Source: Verrucomicrobiales bacterium
GTDB taxonomy: Bacteria; Verrucomicrobiota; Verrucomicrobiia; Verrucomicrobiales; Verrucomicrobiaceae
Assembly (NCBI GenBank): GCA_003506995.1
Contig: DNXB01000441.1
Coordinates: 1-28,328, forward strand
Direction of reading: 5' to 3'
Length of the DNA stretch: 28,328 nucleotides
This document shows, piece after piece, positions 7,956 through 16,250 of the stretch. Position 1 is the stretch's first letter. Every line of letters starts with the position of its first letter. The position numbers and the translations under genes were made by a program. The notes beneath the pieces were generated by a model that ran no database searches, was not told the DNA's origin, and saw only the letters and a program-made list of their open reading frames with translations.

Positions 7956-8210
7956 ATGTCTGTGATCTCCGAGCGTTTGGATCAGAAGCTGAAGTCGCTG
8001 CCTCCTGCGAAAGCTGCGTCGGTGGAGCGCCTTGTGTGGGATGTGCTTCAAGTGGTCGATTTTCAAGCCAGCGAGCCTGCCAGCCGTGCTGTGGAGGTTC
8101 AGCAGCATGAAGCTCACGTCTCCCGATGCCTCGAAATGGCTTCCGCGCTGGATTGGTCTGAGTTTGAACGTCCAGAGCAAGGCGTGTCCGAAAAGCGCGA
8201 GGACTGGTGA
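7956..8210 (+). CDS. Putative antitoxin of a PIN-domain toxin pair
   Basis: An 84-residue acidic, Leu-rich protein (ISERLDQKLKSLPPAKAAS, then DVLQVVDFQASEP). I do not recognise a DNA-binding fold with confidence. The assignment as antitoxin rests on size, on its position immediately upstream of a VapC-like gene, and on a stop codon (TGA 8208-8210) that overlaps a possible GTG start of the toxin. This arrangement is typical of type II toxin-antitoxin operons with translational coupling. It is divergent from the T2SS F-like gene. Confidence 0.6.
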   Translation: MSVISERLDQKLKSLPPAKAASVERLVWDVLQVVDFQASEPASRAVEVQQHEAHVSRCLEMASALDWSEFERPEQGVSEKREDW

Positions 8211-8212
8211 CC

Positions 8213-8617
8213 ATGGTGATGCCCGACACCAATGTCTGGATTCAGCTCATCAAGGGCCGCAATCCCGCTTTGACTAACCGCTGGCGCACTCAATCGGCGG
8301 GCGACATCGCCACCTGCTCCATCATCAAAGCCGAGCTTTGGCACGGGGCGCACAAATACGAAAATGCTGCCAGACGCCGCGCCATCGTCGATTTCTGGCT
8401 CAGCCCGTATGACTCGCTGCCTTTCGATGATGCCGCAGCCCACCACTACGCGGAAATTCGCCATCATCTGGAAGCCAAAGGAGAAATCATCGGCCCCAAC
8501 GACCTGAAGATCGCCGCCATCTGCCGGGCATACGACATCAGCCTTGCCACTGGCAATCTGGGTGAGTTTCGGCGGGTGCCTGATTTGAAGCTGGTGGATT
8601 GGACTCGAGTTGTGTGA
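8213..8617 (+). CDS. PIN-domain ribonuclease toxin, VapC-like
   Basis: A Mg2+-dependent RNase of the PIN family, about 134 residues, the usual length for VapC. Conserved acidic positions are visible: Asp in MPDTNVW at the N-terminus, Glu in KAELWHGA, Asp in IGPNDLKIAA, and the region LATGNLGEFRRVPDLKLVDW, where Asn replaces the fourth Asp, as in many VapC proteins (TxNxxEF). An AG-rich sequence GAGGA at 8199-8203 sits 9 bases before the ATG at 8213, which favours this start. A GTG at 8207 overlapping the antitoxin stop is the alternative. Targets (often initiator tRNA or 23S rRNA in the family) cannot be deduced. Confidence 0.85.
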   Translation: MVMPDTNVWIQLIKGRNPALTNRWRTQSAGDIATCSIIKAELWHGAHKYENAARRRAIVDFWLSPYDSLPFDDAAAHHYAEIRHHLEAKGEIIGPNDLKIAAICRAYDISLATGNLGEFRRVPDLKLVDWTRVV

Positions 8618-8720
8618 TCTACCGGCGTGAAGAGCACACCGGGCACACCGCAAGATGGGATAACCGCAGAGCAAGATGGCCTGTCGATGGTCAGAACTCC
8701 GGCGCATCGTGACGGAATTC

Positions 8721-8750
8721 TTGCTTCTCTCTCGCTGGGCCGTCTATTCT
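8721..8750 (+). promoter_or_regulatory. Possible promoter of the ribD operon
   Basis: TTGCTT (8721-8726) and TATTCT (8745-8750) are separated by 18 bases and lie 14 bases before the ribD ATG, so the transcript would be nearly leaderless. That fits the absence of a Shine-Dalgarno sequence before ribD. The match is only fair. Confidence 0.25.
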
Positions 8751-8763
8751 TGCCCTTTCTCCA

Positions 8764-9828
8764 ATGCCGCCACCCACCGACAAAAAAGACAGCACCTCTG
8801 ACCAGCGCTGGATGCACCTCGCGCTCGATCAGGCGCAGCGTGGTGTCGGCCTGACCAGTCCGAATCCACCCGTGGGAGCTGTCATCGTCGCGCAGGGCAA
8901 GGCCATCGGGCAGGGTTATCATCGCAAAGCGGGCGAGGCGCATGCCGAGGTGGAGGCGATCCGCGATGCCAGGCAGTTCAATCCAAAGCTGCTGCCGGGC
9001 GCGACGATTTACGTCACGCTCGAACCCTGCTGCACGCAGGGCCGCACGCCGCCCTGCACGGAGGCGATCAAGGCCGCGGGCATCAAACGCGTCGTCTATG
9101 GCGCGAACGATCCCAATCCGCAGCATGCCGGACGCTGCCGCGATATTTTTCTGCTCGCCGGCATTGAAGTGATCGGCGGCGTGCTGGAATCCGAATGCAC
9201 AGCACTGATCCGCCCCTTTTCCAAATGGATCACCACCGGCATGCCGTACGTCATCGCCAAGGCCGGACAGAGCCTCGACGGCCGCATCACGCGGCCAGCC
9301 GGTGAAAGCCAGTGGATCACGAATGACGCCGCCCGCGCCCACGGACGACGGCTGCGCATGCGCGTGGACGCCATCATCGTTGGCGCGGAAACCGTCCGCA
9401 AAGACAACCCGCGGCTCACCTTGCGCGACGGCAGCATTGGCAGCGGCAAATGGCAGCCCTGGCGCGTCGTCCTCACCCGCAGCAGCGAGATTCCGCCGCA
9501 CTCCCACATCCTCACCGACGAGTTCAAGGACCGCACGCTCATCATGATCGGGAAGGATCTGCCGGACGTGCTCAAAGCCCTGGCCGAACGCGGAGTCCTG
9601 TCCGTTCTCATCGAAGGCGGCGGCATCATCCTCGGCCAGGCCTTTCGCGAGCGTCTGGTGGACGAGGTTTATTGGTACATCGCCCCCCGCTTCTGCGGCG
9701 GTGGCCGCCCTTCCCTGGCCGGACCCGCCCTGCCACAGTCCATCGAGCTCGAAAACCTCACCGTCCGCCCGATGGGAGACAACGTGATGATACACGGCTT
9801 TCCGGCATGGCAGAGCCAGCAGGACTGA
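8764..9828 (+). CDS. ribD: Bifunctional riboflavin biosynthesis deaminase/reductase RibD
   Basis: Deaminates 2,5-diamino-6-ribosylamino-4(3H)-pyrimidinone 5'-phosphate and then reduces the ribosyl side chain with NADPH, two consecutive steps of riboflavin synthesis. The 354 residues are standard. The N-terminal cytidine-deaminase-like domain has H60-A-E62 and PCC (88-90) with C98 in GRTPPC as zinc ligands. The C-terminal reductase domain shows KAGQSLDGRI, ESQWITNDAAR, VDAIIVGAETVRKDNPRL and LIEGGG. No other rib gene is adjacent. It is followed 52 bases later by an AMP-dependent ligase on the same strand, so it may head that operon and supply FAD for the flavoprotein in it. Confidence 0.95.
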   Translation: MPPPTDKKDSTSDQRWMHLALDQAQRGVGLTSPNPPVGAVIVAQGKAIGQGYHRKAGEAHAEVEAIRDARQFNPKLLPGATIYVTLEPCCTQGRTPPCTEAIKAAGIKRVVYGANDPNPQHAGRCRDIFLLAGIEVIGGVLESECTALIRPFSKWITTGMPYVIAKAGQSLDGRITRPAGESQWITNDAARAHGRRLRMRVDAIIVGAETVRKDNPRLTLRDGSIGSGKWQPWRVVLTRSSEIPPHSHILTDEFKDRTLIMIGKDLPDVLKALAERGVLSVLIEGGGIILGQAFRERLVDEVYWYIAPRFCGGGRPSLAGPALPQSIELENLTVRPMGDNVMIHGFPAWQSQQD

Positions 9829-9880
9829 CGCAAAGCCTCGCCTTGCCAGCGCATGCGAGCGCGTTCATATCCCGGCCCCA

Positions 9881-11251
9881 GTGAACATCGTCGATCTCAT
9901 CTTTGCACGCAGCACCGCCGCGCATCCCGCCGTCGTCAGCCCGGAACTCCAGCTCACGTTTGGCGAGCTTCAGGCTCGCATGAACGCCTGCGCGGAGCGC
10001 ATGAGTTCTGATCCGGCCTGGCCGAAGAAAAGCCGCCCGCGCATCGGCCTGGACGCGCCCAGCGGCGCGGACTACATCGTGGTGGCGCTGGCGATCTTGA
10101 AGCAAAACGCCTGCTTTGTGCCGATCCCGGCCGAATTGACGGCCACCGAGCGCGCACAGCTTGCGAAATCGACCGCGCTGGATGCCATCGTGTTTGCGAA
10201 GAGCGCGGAAGACTGGCGCATCAAGCCGGTCGCACACGATTCGCCGCCTGCGTTCGATGAAGCGGCTCTCGAGGCGCTGAATCCGGCCTTCATTCGGTTT
10301 AGCAGCGGCACGACGGGCACGTCGAAGGGTATCGTGATCTCACACGAGACGCTGCTGGGCCGCATCACGGCGGCGAACGAAGGTTTGCGCATCGGGCCGC
10401 AGGATCGCGTGCTGTGGGTGCTGCCGATGGCGCATCATTTCGCGGTTTCGATCATTCTTTACCTCTACCACGGCGCCACCACGATCCTCGCACCGGCAAG
10501 CGATCCGAAGGTGATGCTGGCGATGATGCGTGAGCATGGCGCGACGGTGATGTACGGCTCGCCCTACCATTACACGATGCTCTCCGGCCAGCCGGACGCG
10601 GCAGTGCTCGGCTCGCTGCGACTCGCCGTTTCCACGGCCTTTGCGCTCACCAACGAAGTGGCGGAGCTATTTGCGAGCAAGACCGGCCTGCATCTCACGC
10701 AGGGCATGGGCATCATCGAGGCGGGGCTTCCCATCTTGAATCTGGAGCATGTGAAAGACAAACCGACCTCGATTGGCCAGCCACAGCCCGCCTTTGAGAT
10801 CAAACTCGACGATGGCGAGCTGATGCTGCGTGGTCCGGGCATTTTTGACGCTTATCTGTCGCCGTGGCAGTCGCGTGAGGCTGTTTTGCGCGATGGGTGG
10901 TTCGCGACCGGCGACATCGCCGAAGTGGATGATGACGGTTGTCTTTACCTGCGTGGTCGGGTGCGCAGTGTGATCAATGTGGGCGGCCTGAAATGCTTTC
11001 CCGAGGAGGTTGAGGCCGTTTTGTGCAGCCATGCCGGTGTAAAAACCGCGCGCGTTTCCGGTCGTGCGCATCCGGCGCTGGGGGCGATGCCTTCGGCGGA
11101 AATCATCCCGCAAAACGCCGATGCGCCGCCGCCGGCGAATGAGTTGAGAAAACTTTGCCAGGAACGACTCTCCGCATACAAAGTGCCGTTGTTCTACACG
11201 TTTGTCTCCGAGCTGCCGTTGACCCCCAGCGGCAAACTCCGCAGATACTGA
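9881..11251 (+). CDS. AMP-dependent acyl/aryl synthetase-ligase (class I adenylate-forming enzyme)
   Basis: A 456-residue adenylate-forming enzyme that would activate a carboxylic acid with ATP and pass it to CoA or a carrier thiol. Core motifs are FSSGTTGTSKG (A3, about residues 137-147), TGDIAEVDDDGCLYLRGR (A7/A8) with VINVGGLKCFPEEVE, and the C-terminal PLTPSGKLRR with catalytic Lys near residue 452 (A10). Both the large and small domains are therefore present. The start is a GTG at 9881, since no closer ATG fits the N-terminal NIVDLIF segment. The next gene begins 4 bases after its stop. The substrate is unknown; no acyl carrier protein or ketosynthase gene is visible nearby. Confidence 0.88.
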   Translation: MNIVDLIFARSTAAHPAVVSPELQLTFGELQARMNACAERMSSDPAWPKKSRPRIGLDAPSGADYIVVALAILKQNACFVPIPAELTATERAQLAKSTALDAIVFAKSAEDWRIKPVAHDSPPAFDEAALEALNPAFIRFSSGTTGTSKGIVISHETLLGRITAANEGLRIGPQDRVLWVLPMAHHFAVSIILYLYHGATTILAPASDPKVMLAMMREHGATVMYGSPYHYTMLSGQPDAAVLGSLRLAVSTAFALTNEVAELFASKTGLHLTQGMGIIEAGLPILNLEHVKDKPTSIGQPQPAFEIKLDDGELMLRGPGIFDAYLSPWQSREAVLRDGWFATGDIAEVDDDGCLYLRGRVRSVINVGGLKCFPEEVEAVLCSHAGVKTARVSGRAHPALGAMPSAEIIPQNADAPPPANELRKLCQERLSAYKVPLFYTFVSELPLTPSGKLRRY

Positions 11252-11255
11252 TTAT

Positions 11256-12545
11256 ATGAGTCGTCCCCCACGCATTGCCATTCTCGGTGCCGGACCTGCG
11301 GGCAGTGCGCTGGCGGCTCTGCTCGCGCGCCAGGGCATCCGTTCGCTCGTTTATGATGATGAGAAACGACCGCCGTTGCTCGTCGGTGAGTCCATGATCC
11401 CCGCCATCGTCGCGATCATCCAGCGCCTCGGCATTGAAGACCGCGTGGCGGCCATCGCGCAGCGCAAGCCTGGGGCCAGCTTCATTCATCATCGCGGCAC
11501 GCAGATGCATTTCAATTTCAAGACGGTCGAAGGCCGTCTGCCGCCCTACGCTTACAACATTCCACGTCCTGCGTTTGATGATGTGCTGAAAGATTACGCC
11601 AAGGAGCTGGGCGTGCCGTTTGTGAAGCACCGCGCCGGACTCGTGGCGCATCCGGGGGACAAACCGGAGCTGGAGCTCGATGCGGCGGCGCTTGAGGCGG
11701 GAGGCTATCACAACGGTGCCAAGCCTGATCTCGTCGTCGATTGCAGCGGGCGCTCGCGCACCTCGGCCAAACTGCTTGGCATCGGGGCTGAGACGGGCTC
11801 GCGTCGCGACACAGCGCACTTCGCGCACTTCACCGGCATTGAGCATCCGTATGAGCCGGGGCAGATCGCGATCACCTATCATCCCTGGGGCTGGAGCTGG
11901 CGCATTCCGCTGCCAGACCGGCTGTCCTTCGGCATCGTGATGAACCCGAAATCGCTGCCCGAGTTCGGCGCGACAGCGGCAGAGCGCCTGGAAAAGGTGC
12001 TGGCGACAGATGCTGTCATCTCACCCTTCGCGCAGCACCGCCAGTGCGTGACCGACGTGTACACCTACACGAACTACCAGCTCATTTCCGACCGTGCACA
12101 TGGCCCAGGATGGGTGGCGGCTGGAGATGCCTTTGGGTTTGTCGATCCGATGCTCTCACCCGGCGTTTTCCTGGCCCTGGTTGCTGCTGAAACCCTGGGC
12201 GCGATGTTTGCCAAGCATGGCGAGAAGCTGCTCGACTCACCGGAGCGCCTGATGAGGGAACTCGGCCGCTATGAGCAGCGCCAGCGCGCCTGGCACACCG
12301 CATGGCATGAGCTGATCGAGTATTTCTATGACGGGCGCATCGTGGCCTTCTACGAGCGCGGCATGCAGTTGAAGACGGACCATCCCGGCTGGTTCAGCAA
12401 CACGATGGAGCGCGTCACCTCACGCATGCTGGCCTTCATGGCGACCGGTGCCTCGACAAAATCACGAGTAAGCCGCGGCTACCTGCGGCATTGCACCCAA
12501 TGGCTGCTCAATCAGGACCGCATCCAAGAGCTGGCGCTGCCTTAA
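11256..12545 (+). CDS. FAD-dependent oxidoreductase of the flavin-dependent halogenase type
   Basis: A 429-residue flavoprotein. The N-terminal FAD loop is GAGPAG (11-16) and the second FAD motif is GWVAAGDAFGFVDPMLSPG (about 285-303). Residues 213-218 read W-S-W-R-I-P, the WxWxIP motif regarded as a signature of flavin-dependent halogenases. K71 in RKPGASF sits where the catalytic Lys of phenolic/tryptophan halogenases is expected before the GAxF segment. These features favour a halogenase-like enzyme, but related non-halogenating reductases (geranylgeranyl-reductase type) share much of the fold. It lies 4 bases after the ligase gene, suggesting that both act on one small-molecule substrate. 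Halogenation itself is inference. Confidence 0.78.
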   Translation: MSRPPRIAILGAGPAGSALAALLARQGIRSLVYDDEKRPPLLVGESMIPAIVAIIQRLGIEDRVAAIAQRKPGASFIHHRGTQMHFNFKTVEGRLPPYAYNIPRPAFDDVLKDYAKELGVPFVKHRAGLVAHPGDKPELELDAAALEAGGYHNGAKPDLVVDCSGRSRTSAKLLGIGAETGSRRDTAHFAHFTGIEHPYEPGQIAITYHPWGWSWRIPLPDRLSFGIVMNPKSLPEFGATAAERLEKVLATDAVISPFAQHRQCVTDVYTYTNYQLISDRAHGPGWVAAGDAFGFVDPMLSPGVFLALVAAETLGAMFAKHGEKLLDSPERLMRELGRYEQRQRAWHTAWHELIEYFYDGRIVAFYERGMQLKTDHPGWFSNTMERVTSRMLAFMATGASTKSRVSRGYLRHCTQWLLNQDRIQELALP

Positions 12546-12555
12546 ACTTACCCTG

Positions 12556-13302
12556 ATGTTTGCGCGACTGCTAGCCTCCTCGACTGCCGCGCATGTGCTG
12601 CCGCTGGTGCTGTTCACGCTGCTGAACGCCGTCCCCGGCTTCTTCCGCATCGAAAACTCCGAACTGCCCTGGCATGCGCGCGCGCCGGAGCACTGGGTCT
12701 ATCCGCTGCAAACCGTGCTCTGCGCCGTGGTGCTCGTGTTGTTTCGCAAGCACTACACACTGGCTCCATGGCGTGGTTTCGGGCTCGCTTTCGTGCTCGG
12801 CATCGTTGGCATCGCCTTCTGGGTCGCTCCGGCGTTGCTGCGTGAGACTTTGATCCAGGGCGGACATGAACCGGCGGCGTGGTGGGAGTGGTTTGGACTC
12901 GCCGAACGCACGGATGGCTTCGATCCGATGATCGCAAAGGATTCACCTCCCTGGTTTAGTCTCGTCGTGGGCATGCGCTTCATGCGCATGGTGCTGGTGG
13001 TGCCGCTGGTCGAAGAGCTGTTCTGGCGCGGCTTCTTGATGCGCTTTCTGCTGACGGAGGACGGGCGCTTTGAAAAAATCGCCTTCGGCACGCATGCCTG
13101 GAAGGTGTTCTGGGTCGTCACCGTGGCGGTGATGCTGATTCACAACACGGAGGACTACCTCGGCGCGTTCGTGTGGGGAGCGCTGGTGTATTTCGTGGCC
13201 GTGCGGACGAAAAGTCTCGGCGCGTGTGTGTTCATGCACGCTGTCGGCAACCTGGCGCTCGGGCTTTACGTCATGAAGACGCAGCAGTGGGGCTTTTGGT
13301 GA
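12556..13302 (+). CDS. CPBP-family intramembrane metalloprotease (CAAX-protease related)
   Basis: A 248-residue membrane protein with about six to eight hydrophobic segments. It carries the CPBP glutamic-protease motifs: EELFWRG (EExxxR), a His in VMLIHNTEDYLGAF, and HAVGN (HxxxN) near the C-terminus. The overall form resembles the CAAX-protease-related proteins catalogued in PEP-CTERM-containing bacteria, and a PEP-CTERM gene is present at 15948 in this window. It starts 10 bases after the halogenase-like gene, so it is probably cotranscribed with it. Possible roles are protein maturation or immunity to a product of the operon; neither is shown. Confidence 0.85.
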   Translation: MFARLLASSTAAHVLPLVLFTLLNAVPGFFRIENSELPWHARAPEHWVYPLQTVLCAVVLVLFRKHYTLAPWRGFGLAFVLGIVGIAFWVAPALLRETLIQGGHEPAAWWEWFGLAERTDGFDPMIAKDSPPWFSLVVGMRFMRMVLVVPLVEELFWRGFLMRFLLTEDGRFEKIAFGTHAWKVFWVVTVAVMLIHNTEDYLGAFVWGALVYFVAVRTKSLGACVFMHAVGNLALGLYVMKTQQWGFW

Positions 13303-14346
13303 TCAGGCGGCGCTGCTGCCGGCGCTCTTGATCTGCGCTTCCAGTTCCTTCACACGGGCCTGCAACTGCGGCAGACGGTTGATGCTGGCGAGGCGGCGTT
13401 TCTCGTCAGACGCCGGAATGGCCGGAAAGCCGAGGTAGGTCTGCCCGGCGGGCAGGTCACGCGTCACACCGCAACGCGCCGCCAGGGTGGCCTGCGAGCC
13501 AACGGTGACGTGTCCGGCGATGCCGACCTGCGCCGCGATGACAACGTAGTCACCAATCATGACGCTGCCAGCGATGGCGGTGCAGGCGACAATGATGCAA
13601 TGCTTTCCAATGACCACGTTGTGGCCGATTTGCACGAGGTTGTCGATCTTTGTGCCCTCGCCGATCCAGGTGCGGCCAAAACGCGCACGGTCCACGGTGG
13701 TGCCCGCGCCGATCTCCACCTCGTTGTCGATCTGGACGATGCCTGCCTGGCGCACCTTGCGATGCCGCCCCTGGCTGAACTCGTAACCAAATCCATCCCC
13801 GCCGATGACCACGCCGGAATGCAGGATGACTCCGCTGCCGAGAATGCACTCCGCATGCACGGTCGAATTGGCAAACAATTTGGACCCGCTGCCGATCCTC
13901 GCATTGCGTCCGACAAAACAGCCCGCGCCGATCTCAGCTCCATCCGCCAGCTCGACCCCGGCCTCGATCACGGCGTTCGGGCCGACAGACACCTTCGCTG
14001 CATCAAACTTGGCCGATGCCGCAACCACCGCCGAGGCGTGAACCCCCGGCTCGAACGGCGCCGGCTGGAAACCATAGGTTTCGACGATGAGTTCGAATGA
14101 CCGTGACGGGTCCGTCACCGCGATGTACGCCGCCTGCTGCGGCTGTTCCGCGTAATCAGCGGGCACCAGCACAGCCGTGGCCTTCGTTTTCAGCAGACGG
14201 TCATTGTAGCGGGTGTCATGAAAGAAGCTCAGATCGCCAGCAACCGCCTCTTTGAGCGAGGCAAATCCGGTGATCTCCAGCGTGGGGTCACCGTTTTTGA
14301 GCGTGCCTCCGACGAGGATGCAGAGTTCTGAAAGCGCGATTTTCAT
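13303..14346 (-). CDS. lpxD: UDP-3-O-acylglucosamine N-acyltransferase LpxD
   Basis: Third step of lipid A synthesis: transfer of a 3-hydroxyacyl chain from acyl-ACP to the 2-amino group of UDP-3-O-acylglucosamine, in the cytoplasm. It has 347 residues. The N-terminal uridine-binding domain (FASLKEAVAGDLSFFHDTRY) is followed by a left-handed beta helix of hexapeptide repeats. GGDGFGYEF and the active-site His in VQIGHNVVIG (about H242) are conserved. The C-terminal coiled helix (INRLPQLQARVKELEAQIKS) is also typical. The ATG at 14346 (MKIALSEL) is the start; a 20-codon upstream extension is not family-like. It follows hom on the same strand with a 74-base gap. It shows the organism has a lipid A outer membrane. 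Confidence 0.95.
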   Translation of the reverse strand: MKIALSELCILVGGTLKNGDPTLEITGFASLKEAVAGDLSFFHDTRYNDRLLKTKATAVLVPADYAEQPQQAAYIAVTDPSRSFELIVETYGFQPAPFEPGVHASAVVAASAKFDAAKVSVGPNAVIEAGVELADGAEIGAGCFVGRNARIGSGSKLFANSTVHAECILGSGVILHSGVVIGGDGFGYEFSQGRHRKVRQAGIVQIDNEVEIGAGTTVDRARFGRTWIGEGTKIDNLVQIGHNVVIGKHCIIVACTAIAGSVMIGDYVVIAAQVGIAGHVTVGSQATLAARCGVTRDLPAGQTYLGFPAIPASDEKRRLASINRLPQLQARVKELEAQIKSAGSSAA

Positions 14347-14420
14347 GAACCGCAAACTCTCACGCTTTTTAGGCTGTCGCCACGCCAAAATGGGGCCGCA
14401 TGACATTTGTCACACCAATG

Positions 14421-15743
14421 CTACCCCTGGAGGGTTTCCACCCGCATCCAGCCTGGTTCGCCGCGCACGCACTTGAGCTCACTGATGGCCGCCAGCGCGG
14501 ATTTCATGTCACCCAGGCGGGCATCGTGGATCATGAGCACCAGCGAGGTCTCGCCGCTGGTGTCCTCCAGGTCTTCCGGCTGAATCATCGACGAAATACC
14601 GATGCCGCGCTCTCCCAGCACCGTGGCGACCTGCGCCAGCACGCCGGGCACGTCGTCCACGGTCAAACGCAGATAATAGTGCGAAACCGTGTCATCGACC
14701 GGCTTCGATTTGCCGTAGAGGCCATGTGGCACGAAGCCGCTATGACGCGCTCCATGCATCAGCACGGCGGCGGCTTCGCAGATGTCGCTGATCACACTGC
14801 TGCTGGTCGGATCTTGTCCCGCGCCACGACCGTAGAACAGCGTCTCGCCCACGATATCCCCATTGACCAGCACGGCGTTGAACGCGCCGCTCACATTCGC
14901 CAGCACATGGGACAGCGGCACCAGCGTGGGCTGCGTGCGCACCTCGACGAGGCCGTTTTCATCGGCGCGGATCACCGAGAGCAGCTTGATCGTGTAGCCC
15001 AGGCGTGCGGCGAACTTGAAATCCGTGATGCTCACACGCTCCACGCCCTCGACATGCACCTTGTCCTGCGGAATCCAGAAGCCGTAGCTCAGGGAGGCGA
15101 GAATGATCGCCTTGTGCGCCGCGTCCCAGCCGCTGACATCCAGCGTGGGGTCGGCCTCGGCGTAGCCCTTTTCCTGAGCCTCGCCCAAGGCGTCCGTGTA
15201 GCTCAGCCCGGCCTGGGACATGCGCGTGAGGATGTAGTTGCAGGTGCCGTTGATGATGCCGTGGATGGAGCGGATGTGATTCCCCACCAGCCCCTCCTGC
15301 AGCACCTGAATGATCGGAATCCCGCCCGCCACCGCCGCCTCAAAGTAAATCGGCACGCCGTACTCCTCGGCCAATGCGAACAGTTCCTTCCCACGCTCGG
15401 CCAGCAGCGCCTTGTTGCCCGTAACGACGATTTTTTTGGCACGCAGGGCTGCGGCCACCATCTCGTAGGCTGTCGTCGTGCCGCCGATCAATTCGACAAC
15501 CACCGGAATGGCGGGGTCGTTGATCAAGTCCTTCCAGTCTGTGGTCAAAAGCTCACTCGGCACCTCGACATCTCGCGGACGGGCCAGATCACGCACCGCG
15601 ACACGCGTGATGCGCAGTTCCGCCCCGATGCGCTGGCTGATCAGAGCGCGATTCTTTTCGAGATTCTTGAACACACCCGCCCCCACATTGCCTAAACCGG
15701 CTAAACCTATGTTGATGACACGTGGAGAACTGACGTTGGACAT
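14421..15743 (-). CDS. hom: Homoserine dehydrogenase
   Basis: NAD(P)H-dependent reduction of aspartate semialdehyde to homoserine, the branch to Thr and Met. The 440 residues comprise a Rossmann domain (GLAGLGNVGAGV, about 13-24), the catalytic domain (EAAVAGGIPII, INGTCNYILTRM, GYAEADPTLDVSGWDAAHK) and a C-terminal ACT domain (LRLTVDDVPGVLAQVATVL) for feedback by threonine. It is monofunctional, with no aspartokinase part. The start is the ATG at 15743. The 200 bases before it contain an AT-rich patch (15880-15910) shared with the divergent PEP-CTERM gene, likely holding promoters for both, though I cannot place the boxes. Confidence 0.95.
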   Translation of the reverse strand: MSNVSSPRVINIGLAGLGNVGAGVFKNLEKNRALISQRIGAELRITRVAVRDLARPRDVEVPSELLTTDWKDLINDPAIPVVVELIGGTTTAYEMVAAALRAKKIVVTGNKALLAERGKELFALAEEYGVPIYFEAAVAGGIPIIQVLQEGLVGNHIRSIHGIINGTCNYILTRMSQAGLSYTDALGEAQEKGYAEADPTLDVSGWDAAHKAIILASLSYGFWIPQDKVHVEGVERVSITDFKFAARLGYTIKLLSVIRADENGLVEVRTQPTLVPLSHVLANVSGAFNAVLVNGDIVGETLFYGRGAGQDPTSSSVISDICEAAAVLMHGARHSGFVPHGLYGKSKPVDDTVSHYYLRLTVDDVPGVLAQVATVLGERGIGISSMIQPEDLEDTSGETSLVLMIHDARLGDMKSALAAISELKCVRGEPGWMRVETLQG

Positions 15744-15947
15744 GATGGATGAAGTTCCGGATTGGGAGGGGCGTAGTCATGGCGGAGGCACGGCGAACTC
15801 GCAAGCAGGAAGGCCCCCTTTGAACACGCGGGCCGATTCCTTAGGTCGTGAGCAGCGAGAGACTGAAAATGAGCCGTTTAGCACAAAATTTTCACAAAAT
15901 AAGTCTTGTCTAACCCCGTCGGCCTGAATAAAGCTTTAGTTAACTTG

Positions 15948-16181
15948 ATGCCCCTCCGCCCTATCCTCTACTGGCTCGTCTGTAGCGCCCTCGCCGTCAT
16001 TGCTGTCGGCGCGGCAGAGCCCGGACTGGTGACTCCTGATGTTTTCAACCTTGCCAACCTGGATGCCAGTTCCATCAAGCCTGTGCCAGAACCCAGTCGG
16101 GCTCTGATGCTCTTCGCCGGAATCATGGCGATGGCTTTCACCTACCGCAAAGTCTGGCTGAACTGGAAACGCGGGGCCTGA
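15948..16181 (+). CDS. Very small PEP-CTERM sorting-domain protein
   Basis: A 77-residue exported protein. Residues 1-22 form a signal peptide (LYWLVCSALAVIAVGAA). The C-terminus has VPEPSRALMLFAGIMAM followed by a basic tail (YRKVWLNWKRGA), the PEP-CTERM layout of PEP motif, membrane helix and basic cluster recognised by exosortase. Only about 35 residues would remain between the two processing sites. I chose the ATG at 15948; a TTG at 15906 in frame would add 14 residues before the signal peptide. No exosortase gene is in the window. Role unknown; a similar miniature form is familiar in Verrucomicrobiota. Confidence 0.72.
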   Translation: MPLRPILYWLVCSALAVIAVGAAEPGLVTPDVFNLANLDASSIKPVPEPSRALMLFAGIMAMAFTYRKVWLNWKRGA

Positions 16182-16250
16182 GGCCGGGTCGCTGATTTTG
16201 GCGAGGCTTTTTTCATCGACGCTCGAACGGGGCATCGCTAACCTCAGGCT

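Noticed and set aside
8618..8763. FMN riboswitch before ribD
   Set aside because: The gap is only 146 bases and lacks the conserved FMN-element blocks; nothing structured was seen.
14400..15695. Plus-strand open frame (431 codons)
   Set aside because: Antisense of hom; His/Gln/Arg-rich with no motif.
15744..15905. Possible leader peptide or attenuator before hom
   Set aside because: The short minus-strand frame overlapping the start has no run of Thr, Ile or Met codons and no terminator-like hairpin was found.
16182..16250. Terminator after the PEP-CTERM gene
   Set aside because: A T-run (16207-16213) is present, but the best stem (TCGCT/GGCGA) is only about five pairs with a wobble, and it is not convincing.
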